Made by a program: the position numbers and the translations under genes
Shown here: in pieces, positions 1 through 5,263 of the stretch
Layout: the number at the start of each line of letters is the position of its first letter
Position numbering within the stretch: the stretch's first letter is position 1
The notes under the pieces: model-generated
Databases searched by the model: none
The model's input: the letters and a program-made list of their open reading frames with translations, nothing else
Told to the model about the DNA's origin: nothing
Assembly: GCA_016218905.1 (NCBI GenBank)
Contig: JACRCS010000614.1
Coordinates: forward strand, 1 to 7,567
DNA: 7,567 nucleotides
Direction: 5' to 3'
Origin: Deltaproteobacteria bacterium
GTDB lineage: Bacteria; Desulfobacterota_C; Deferrisomatia; Deferrisomatales; JACRMM01

Positions 1-2
1 CA

Positions 3-31
3 GAGAGGCGGCAAAGCCGCCTCTCGTTTTT
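3..31 (+). terminator. Intrinsic (rho-independent) terminator, + strand
   Basis: A perfect 10-bp GC-rich stem (3-12 pairing with 16-25) closes a three-base AAA loop and is followed by one G and then five T residues (27-31). This is the classic form of an intrinsic terminator read on the + strand. It would end transcription of a + strand gene lying left of the window. Whether it also stops the minus-strand nifJ operon cannot be judged, because the bases beyond position 1, where a U-tract would lie on that strand, are missing. Confidence 0.85.
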
Positions 32-102
32 CCTTCTACCCCGCTGCGTGTTACGACTTGTCAGCCCAGGATACTGGGTCCGCGGATGTCGCTCCTTACT
101 CC

Positions 103-123
103 TGATCACTGATCACTGGTCAC
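103..123. repeat. Heptamer tandem repeat, block 1 (3 units)
   Basis: Three consecutive 7-bp units: TGATCAC twice, then TGGTCAC. Read on the minus strand the units are GTGATCA and GTGACCA. The block is separated from a second heptamer block by only five bases (124-128), and units of both blocks fit the minus-strand pattern GT[TG][AG][TC]C[AG], so they probably belong to one array. The block lies in the spacer beyond the end of the nifJ operon and does not lie in a credible gene. Confidence 0.85.
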
Positions 124-128
124 ATCGC

Positions 129-170
129 TGATAACCGACAACCGACAACCGACAACCGATAACCGATAAC
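129..170. repeat. Heptamer tandem repeat, block 2 (6 units)
   Basis: Six consecutive 7-bp units occupy exactly 42 bp: TGATAAC once, CGACAAC three times, then CGATAAC twice. On the minus strand the units read GTTATCG, GTTGTCG and GTTATCA. The array ends four bases from the stop codon of the dihydroorotate dehydrogenase-like gene, so it would form the start of that operon's 3' untranslated region. Heptameric degenerate tandem repeats are known as a repeat class in cyanobacteria (STRR sequences) and appear in other genomes; the function is unknown. The units vary by transitions at fixed positions, which suggests copying followed by drift. Confidence 0.9.
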
Positions 171-174
171 TCGC

Positions 175-1182
175 CTACACGTACTTCACCCCTCCGCGAA
201 GCATCCGCATGTAGTTGCCCCTCGCGTACGCCGAGGGATCCGGCGTCCTCAGGAGGCTCATGGAGCCTCTCATCTCGTCCACGGACTCGTAGCCGTGTTG
301 CTCCATCCAGCGGACCATCTCGTCCTTGATCGTCCCCAAGTATTCGGGTCCGTTCTTCAGTAGCGCGGACACCATCTGCACGACGTCGGCTCCGGCCATG
401 ATGGCCTTGATGGCATCGGCCGCGGTGTGGACGCCGCCGGTCACACCCAGCGAGAGGTCGACCCGACCCGCGAGGATGGCGAGCCACCGCAGCCGGACGA
501 GGAGCTCCGAGGAGTCGGATAGCCTCAGCTTCGAGACTGCCTCCAGGTTCTCGATGTCGATGTCCGGCTGGTAGACCCGGTTGAAGAGGACGAGGCCGGC
601 GGTCCCCGCCTCGTCGAGGCGCTTGGCGAGGTTCGGGATGGACGAGAAGAAGGGGGAGAGCTTCACGGCGAGGGGGATCGAGACCGTCTGCCTCACCGCC
701 TTCACCACGTCCACGATGCGGTTCTCCACCACGGCGCCGCTCTCCTCGGGCTCGGTCGCGAGGAGGTAGACGTTGAGCTCGAGGGCGTCGGCACCTGCCT
801 CCTCGCACTGCGAGGCGTAGTCGGACCACCCGCCCACCGTGACGCCGTTGAGGGAGGCGATCACCGGGACGGAGACGGCCCCCTTGGCGCTGCGGATGAG
901 CTCCAGGTACTGATCCGAACCGATCCCCCGCCGCTGGTACTCGTCTCGCCGCGCCTGGTAGGTGAGGGCCTCCGGGTAAGTCTCCTCGGCCGCCTCCACA
1001 TCCTGGATCTCGCGAAACTGCTCGTTCATGAGCTCTTCTTCGAAGAGGCTGTGGAGCACGATGGCCGCGGCGCCGGCGTCCTCGAGCCGCCGGACGATAT
1101 CCATGGTGTCGACGAGCGGCGAGGCGCCCGGCATGAGGGGATGGGCGAGGTCGAGCCCGAGGTATTGGGTGGCAAGCTTCAT
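175..1182 (-). CDS. Dihydroorotate dehydrogenase-like FMN protein (PyrD-like, probably not a true DHODH)
   Basis: A 335-residue TIM-barrel protein of the PyrD superfamily, probably cytoplasmic and FMN-binding. Family marks are the N-terminal YLGLDLAHPLMPGASPL (7-23), the AVKLSPF strand with Lys174, which matches the FMN-contacting lysine of class 1 enzymes, and the phosphate-binding end GVTGGVHTAADAI (246-258) with AGADVVQM (263-270). The loop that in class 1A enzymes reads N-x-S-C-P-N and carries the catalytic Cys reads ELNVYLLATEP here (135-145), so both Ser and Cys are gone. This matches the conserved-domain group 'DHOD_like' (cd04739 from memory), described as keeping the FMN site but lacking catalytic residues. 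A role in pyrimidine synthesis is therefore unlikely, and the substrate is unknown. The start is ATG at 1182, six bases after GGAGGAGG; the adjacent in-frame TTG at 1185 would leave only three bases of spacing. The gene overlaps the nifJ stop by one base, implying cotranscription and translational coupling. Confidence 0.93.
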   Translation of the reverse strand: MKLATQYLGLDLAHPLMPGASPLVDTMDIVRRLEDAGAAAIVLHSLFEEELMNEQFREIQDVEAAEETYPEALTYQARRDEYQRRGIGSDQYLELIRSAKGAVSVPVIASLNGVTVGGWSDYASQCEEAGADALELNVYLLATEPEESGAVVENRIVDVVKAVRQTVSIPLAVKLSPFFSSIPNLAKRLDEAGTAGLVLFNRVYQPDIDIENLEAVSKLRLSDSSELLVRLRWLAILAGRVDLSLGVTGGVHTAADAIKAIMAGADVVQMVSALLKNGPEYLGTIKDEMVRWMEQHGYESVDEMRGSMSLLRTPDPSAYARGNYMRMLRGGVKYV

Positions 1183-4100
1183 CAACGGCCTCCTCCAGGC
1201 GCTGGGGGTTGAGGCTGCTGCTCGGAGAGCGCGAGCCGGCTCAACTGCTCATAGAGGGAGTAACGGCGCCGGGCGTCCCGCTCCGCTTCGGCGAGGAGAT
1301 GCTTCGCCCGCTCCGGGTTGAGCCGCTGGAGCAGGCGATAGCGCGTCTCCCGCGCGACGTAGTCGGAGAGCGGCACCTTGGGCGGACCGGAGTCGAGCTG
1401 CAAGGGGTTGAGTCCCCGCGCGGCCAGCCGCGGGTCGAAGCGGTAGAGGATCCAGTGCCCCGAAGCGACGGCGAGCTTCTGCTGCTCGACGCCCAGGGCG
1501 AGGTCGTACCCGTGCCCGATGCAGTGGGAGTACGCGATGATCAGCGAGGTGCCGGGATAGCTCTCGGCCTCCGCGAGCACCCGCAGCGTCTGCTGCATGT
1601 CGGCCCCCCAGGCCACCGCCGCCACGTACACGGTGCCGTAAGTCATGGCGATCAGGCCCAGGTCCTTCTTGGCCGTCTCCTTGCCGGCCGCGGCGAACTT
1701 GGCCGTCGCGCCCTTCGGGGTAGCCTTGGACTGCTGGCCGCCGGTGTTGGAATAGACCTCGGTGTCGACGACGAGGATGTTCACGTCCCTGCCCATCGCC
1801 AGCACGTGGTCGAGGCCGCCGTACCCGATGTCGTACGCCCAGCCGTCGCCCCCGACGATCCACACGCTCTTCTTCACGAGGTAGTCCGCGAGCGTCTCGA
1901 GGCTCCTCGCCCTGGGGACGTCGATCTCGCGCAGCCGCGTCTTGAGCTCCGCCACCCGCTCCCGCTGGGCCGAGATTCCGGGCTCCCCCGACTGGTCCGC
2001 GTCGAGGAGCGGCTCCACCAGGTCGCGGCCCACTTCGCTGCCCAATGATACGAGGAGCTCCGTCGCCTGCTCCCGGTGCTTGTCGACGGCCACGCGCATC
2101 CCGAAGCCGAACTCGGCGTTATCCTCGAAGAGTGAGTTCGCCCACGCGGGCCCGCGGCCGGAGCGGTCCGTGCAGTAAGGCGTGGTGGGCAGGTTGCCGC
2201 TGTAGATCGACGTGCAGCCGGTCGCGTTCGCGACGAGCGCCCGGTCGCCGAAGAGCTGACTGAAGTAGCGGACGTACTGCGCTTCGCCGCAGCCGGCGCA
2301 GGCGCCGCAGAACTCGAACCGGTGGGGCAGGAGCTGGGAGCCCTTGACGTCGAGCTTCACCTCGCGGGGATCGCGGTCGGGAAGCCCGACGAAGAACTCC
2401 CACTTCTCGGCCTCCCGTTCCCGGTGGTCGGGCTGGAAGGCCAGGTTGATGGCCTTGTGGCTCGGATCGCTCTTGGACTTGCCCGGACAGTTGGTGACGC
2501 AGAGACGGCAGCCGGTGCAGTCCTCCGGCGCCACCTGGACCACGTAACGCAACCCGGCGAAGTCCTTCCCCTTCGCCTCGGCGGATAGAAACGACTCGGG
2601 AGCGCCGGCCAGATCTTCGGGCCCGCAGAGCTTCGTCCGGATCGTGGCGTGGGGGCAGACGAAGGAGCAGCGGCCGCACTGGATGCACACCTCCGGGTCC
2701 CACAGCGGGATCTCGTGGGCGATGCTCCGCTTCTCCCAGCGCGAGGTCGAGAGCGGCCAGGTGCCGTCCACGGGGACGGCGCTCACCGGGAGCTCGTCGC
2801 CCCTTCCGGCCATCATCGGCGCTTCGACGTTTCGGACGAAATCGGGTGCCCGGTCGGAGACCGTGGGAGGACGCGTCCGGGTCGCGGTCGCGTGCTTCGG
2901 CACCGGGACCTCGAACAGGTTCGCCATCGTCTCGTCGATGGCCTCCCAGTTCTTCCGGACGATCGCCTCGCCCTTCTTGCCGTACGTCTTCTCGACCGCC
3001 GCCTTGATCCGGGCGATCGCCTCGTCGCGCGGGAGGATGCCAGAGATGGCGAAGAAGCAGGTCTGCATGACACTGTTGATGCGCACCCCCATCCCCGTCT
3101 TGGCGGCGACCCGGTAGCCGTCCACCACGAAGAACCGCAGGCACTTTTCGATGAGCTGCGCCTGCACCTCGCGCGGGAGGAAGTCCCAGACCTTATCGGG
3201 GGGGTACGGCGCGTTCAGGAGAAACACGCCATCCGGCGCGGCGGACCCGAGCACGTCGAAGCGGTCGAGGAAGCGCCACTGGTGGCAGGCGACGAAGCTC
3301 GCCTTCTTGATGTAATAGCTCGAGCGGATGGGCCGGGGACCGAAGCGCAGGTGCGAGACCGTGACGCCGCCGGACTTCTTCGAGTCGTAGACGAAGTACG
3401 CCTGGGCGTAGTTCTCCGTCTCCTCGCCGATGATCTTGATGGAGTTCTTGTTGGCCCCCACCGTTCCGTCGGCGCCGAGCCCGTAGAAGACCGCCCGAAC
3501 GACGTCCTCGCGCTCGGTGTCGAAGGCCGGGTCGACGGGCAGCGAGAGGTACGTCACGTCGTCTTCGATCCCGACCGTGAAGTGCTGCTTCGGCGCGTCC
3601 TTGGCGAGCTCGTCGAAGACGGCCTTCACCATCGCCGGATCGAACTCTTTCGAGGAGAGCCCGTAGCGGCCGCCGATCACCCGCGGCCGGCGCGAAAACG
3701 GCCAGAGCCCGAGCGGCTCCGTCTCGGAGAGCGCCGCGAGCACGTCCAGGTAGAGCGGCTCTCCCAGGGCCCCCGGCTCTTTCGTCCGGTCGAGCACCGC
3801 GATCGAACGCACCGCCGGCGGGAGGGCGCGGACGAAGTGCTCCGCCGAAAAGGGCCGATAGAGCCGAACCTTCAGCACGCCCACCCGCTCTCCGCGCTCG
3901 ACGAGCCATTCCGCCGTCTCGTGCGCCACCTCGGCGCCCGACCCCATGACGACCAGCACCCGCTCCGCCTCGGCATGACCGAAGTAGTCGAAGAGGTGGT
4001 AGGACCGGCCGGAGATCCGCTCGAGCTCCGCCATGGCCTGCCGCACCGCGTCGGGACAGCCCGCGTAGAATTGGTTCGAGGACTCCCGGAGCTGAAAGAA

Positions 4101-4775
4101 GACGTCCGGGTTGACGGCCGCCCCCCGGAGGACCGGCCGGTCGGGCGTCAACGCCCTCGCCCGGTGAGCCCGGATGAGGTCTTCACGGATCAGCTCCCGG
4201 AGGTCCTCGTCCGAGAGGAGCTCGATCTTGGCGAGCTCGTGGGACGTCCGAAAGCCGTCGAAAAAGTGCAGGAAGGGAAGCCGCGACGAGAGGGTCGCCG
4301 CGTGGGCCACGGCCGCGAGGTCGTGCGCCTCCTGGACTGAGCCCGAACAGAGGAACGCGAACCCCGTCTGGCGGCACGCCATCACGTCCGAGTGGTCTCC
4401 GAAGATCGACAGGCCCTGCGTCGCAACGGTGCGCGCGGCCACGTGCATCGCGTAGGAGAGGAGCTCCCCCGCGATCTTGAACATGTTCGGGACGTGGAGG
4501 AGCAGGCCCTGGGAGGACGTGAAGGTCGTCGTCAGCGCCCCGGCCTGGAGGGAGCCATGCACCGCCCCTGCCGCGCCCGCCTCGGACTGGAGCTCCACCA
4601 CGGTCGGGACCGTTCCCCAGACGTTCGTCTTCCCGCCGGCTGACCACTCGTCCGCCCACTCGCCCATGGGCGAAGAGGGCGTGATCGGGTAGATCGCGAC
4701 GACCTCGCTCAGCCGATGAGCGATCGAGGCCGCGGCCTCGTTCCCGTCAAGGGTGGCAATCACCCCTCTGCTCAT
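1182..4775 (-). CDS. nifJ: Pyruvate:ferredoxin (flavodoxin) oxidoreductase, single-chain NifJ type
   Basis: A 1197-residue single-chain PFOR, which reversibly converts pyruvate and CoA to acetyl-CoA and CO2 and passes electrons to ferredoxin or flavodoxin in the cytoplasm. Domain order is complete: N-terminal pyruvate/TPP domain (YPITPSSPMGEWADEW, 29-44), transketolase-C-like domain (about 270-400), the gamma domain with GADGTVGANKNSIKIIGEE (434-452), the EKR linker region (about 515-620), a 2x[4Fe-4S] ferredoxin domain and the C-terminal TPP domain (GDGWAYDIGYGG, 976-987; YSNTGGQQSKATP, 1008-1020). Catalytic residues of the Desulfovibrio africanus enzyme (Thr31, Glu64, Arg114, Asn996) align with Thr32, Glu65, Arg115 and Asn1010. 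Cluster cysteines are 697/700/703/707 and 753/756/759/763 for the ferredoxin clusters, and 826/829/854/1085 for the proximal cluster. Length fits ordinary NifJ without the long protective C-terminal extension of D. africanus. The frame stays open 63 codons upstream, but ATG 4775 has a good ribosome site and begins the conserved sequence. It is the first gene of the operon. Confidence 0.97.
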   Translation of the reverse strand: MSRGVIATLDGNEAAASIAHRLSEVVAIYPITPSSPMGEWADEWSAGGKTNVWGTVPTVVELQSEAGAAGAVHGSLQAGALTTTFTSSQGLLLHVPNMFKIAGELLSYAMHVAARTVATQGLSIFGDHSDVMACRQTGFAFLCSGSVQEAHDLAAVAHAATLSSRLPFLHFFDGFRTSHELAKIELLSDEDLRELIREDLIRAHRARALTPDRPVLRGAAVNPDVFFQLRESSNQFYAGCPDAVRQAMAELERISGRSYHLFDYFGHAEAERVLVVMGSGAEVAHETAEWLVERGERVGVLKVRLYRPFSAEHFVRALPPAVRSIAVLDRTKEPGALGEPLYLDVLAALSETEPLGLWPFSRRPRVIGGRYGLSSKEFDPAMVKAVFDELAKDAPKQHFTVGIEDDVTYLSLPVDPAFDTEREDVVRAVFYGLGADGTVGANKNSIKIIGEETENYAQAYFVYDSKKSGGVTVSHLRFGPRPIRSSYYIKKASFVACHQWRFLDRFDVLGSAAPDGVFLLNAPYPPDKVWDFLPREVQAQLIEKCLRFFVVDGYRVAAKTGMGVRINSVMQTCFFAISGILPRDEAIARIKAAVEKTYGKKGEAIVRKNWEAIDETMANLFEVPVPKHATATRTRPPTVSDRAPDFVRNVEAPMMAGRGDELPVSAVPVDGTWPLSTSRWEKRSIAHEIPLWDPEVCIQCGRCSFVCPHATIRTKLCGPEDLAGAPESFLSAEAKGKDFAGLRYVVQVAPEDCTGCRLCVTNCPGKSKSDPSHKAINLAFQPDHREREAEKWEFFVGLPDRDPREVKLDVKGSQLLPHRFEFCGACAGCGEAQYVRYFSQLFGDRALVANATGCTSIYSGNLPTTPYCTDRSGRGPAWANSLFEDNAEFGFGMRVAVDKHREQATELLVSLGSEVGRDLVEPLLDADQSGEPGISAQRERVAELKTRLREIDVPRARSLETLADYLVKKSVWIVGGDGWAYDIGYGGLDHVLAMGRDVNILVVDTEVYSNTGGQQSKATPKGATAKFAAAGKETAKKDLGLIAMTYGTVYVAAVAWGADMQQTLRVLAEAESYPGTSLIIAYSHCIGHGYDLALGVEQQKLAVASGHWILYRFDPRLAARGLNPLQLDSGPPKVPLSDYVARETRYRLLQRLNPERAKHLLAEAERDARRRYSLYEQLSRLALSEQQPQPPAPGGGR
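1183..1196 (-). promoter_or_regulatory. Shine-Dalgarno of the DHOD-like gene, inside the nifJ 3' end
   Basis: GGAGGAGG (1196 to 1189) followed by a six-base spacer and ATG at 1182. It lies within the last codons of nifJ and encodes two of the three glycines of its terminal Gly-Gly-Gly-Arg. It fixes the downstream start at ATG 1182 rather than TTG 1185. Ribosomes finishing nifJ at the overlapping TGATG could reinitiate here. Confidence 0.8.
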
Positions 4776-4787
4776 CTCGCTCCTCCC
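4776..4787 (-). promoter_or_regulatory. Shine-Dalgarno of nifJ
   Basis: GGGAGGAG (4787 to 4780) followed by CGAG and ATG at 4775. The GGAGG core ends six bases before the start codon. This selects ATG 4775 over the longer reading from 4964, whose extra 63 residues show no family similarity and are low-complexity Arg/Ala/Gly-rich sequence typical of translated GC-rich intergenic DNA. Confidence 0.8.
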
Positions 4788-5158
4788 GCGTTGCTCCCGC
4801 CCGGCGGACCGGCGACTCCGAACCTCATCCGTGCACAGTCTGATCCGGTTTGCTGCGGGCGCAAGGCGAAGGCCCCGGGCGGAGAGCGGCGTCCAGGGCT
4901 CGGCGGGAGACCGGCTCAGGCAGTGCGCTCCGGTTCCGTCATTCCGAGCAGGCGATTCCAGCACTTAGACGAGACCCCGGAGGCGTCATCCCGGGGACCT
5001 CCCGACCTGGTGGCCGGCCGGGGACGCTTCGCCCGCGCCGCCCCTTCGCGGAGCTTCCCCGGATCGGCCGGAGGCTCGGTCTCCTCGCCTCGCCAGGTAC
5101 AAAGCCGGTCAGTCCACTTGTTGCGCGCTCGCAGCGAGGTATCCTTCATCGTCTCCAA

Positions 5159-5191
5159 GTGTCCGGGGCGCGGCTCCTCACCCCGGAACAC
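5159..5191. promoter_or_regulatory. Imperfect inverted repeat upstream of the kinase gene (possible operator or hairpin)
   Basis: The left arm GTGTCCGGGG (5159-5168) pairs with the right arm CCCCGGAACAC (5181-5191) as ten base pairs with one bulged A (5187) around a 12-base loop. It lies 72 bases before the kinase ATG. No T-run follows on + and no U-run on minus, so it does not look like a terminator. It could be a dimeric regulator's operator, a leader hairpin, or chance in GC-rich DNA. In-frame reading from GTG 5159 would place it in coding sequence, but that start has no ribosome site. Confidence 0.35.
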
Positions 5192-5263
5192 CTTCCTCCC
5201 GGAGCGAGAGCCGCTCTACGGATACTCACCTGCCGTGAGCCGATTGCACGGACGACGCGCGTC

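Larger units (their letters stand above)
4776..5263. other. Divergent intergenic region between nifJ and the hybrid kinase gene
   Basis: A 488-bp spacer from which nifJ is read leftward and the kinase rightward, so it should hold both promoters. I see no convincing sigma-70 pair, no sigma-54 site (TGGCAC-N5-TTGC), and no FNR (TTGAT-N4-ATCAA) or Rex-type box. What can be seen is the nifJ ribosome site at its left end, an imperfect inverted repeat at 5159-5191, and a small hairpin (GAGCG 5202-5206, CGCTC 5212-5216). Short open frames on both strands here have Arg/Pro/Gly-rich translations and no recognisable domain, so none is called as a gene. The long spacer leaves room for a leader RNA or operators that I cannot identify. 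Confidence 0.6.

Noticed and set aside
49..62. TGTTACGACTT resembles the antisense 3' end of 16S rRNA
   Set aside because: Only 11 bases match before the similarity breaks up, and the flanking rRNA sequence, including the anti-Shine-Dalgarno region, is absent. It is a chance match, not an rRNA fragment.
65..78. Small palindrome CCCAG-GATA-CTGGG as a terminator for the minus-strand operon
   Set aside because: The stem is only five base pairs and no U-tract follows on the minus strand, so a terminator call is not supported.
103..170. The heptamer blocks as a CRISPR array
   Set aside because: Units are 7 bp and directly abutting, with no spacers of 25-40 bp and no cas gene.
113..829. 238-residue minus-strand frame ending in the heptamer array
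   Set aside because: It is an out-of-phase reading of the DHOD-like gene; its C-terminus (LSVIGCRLSVVGYQ) is just translated repeat.
2649..4340. 563-residue open frame on the + strand opposite nifJ
   Set aside because: It is antisense to a fully conserved NifJ, its translation is Arg/Asp/His/Pro-rich low-complexity sequence with no domain, and long antisense frames are expected in GC-rich genes.
4916..5149. Small minus-strand frame in the divergent spacer, possible 77-residue gene between the kinase and nifJ
   Set aside because: The only upstream GGAG lies just three bases from the ATG, the product is Arg/Pro/Gly-rich without a domain, and similar frames occur by chance in this base composition.
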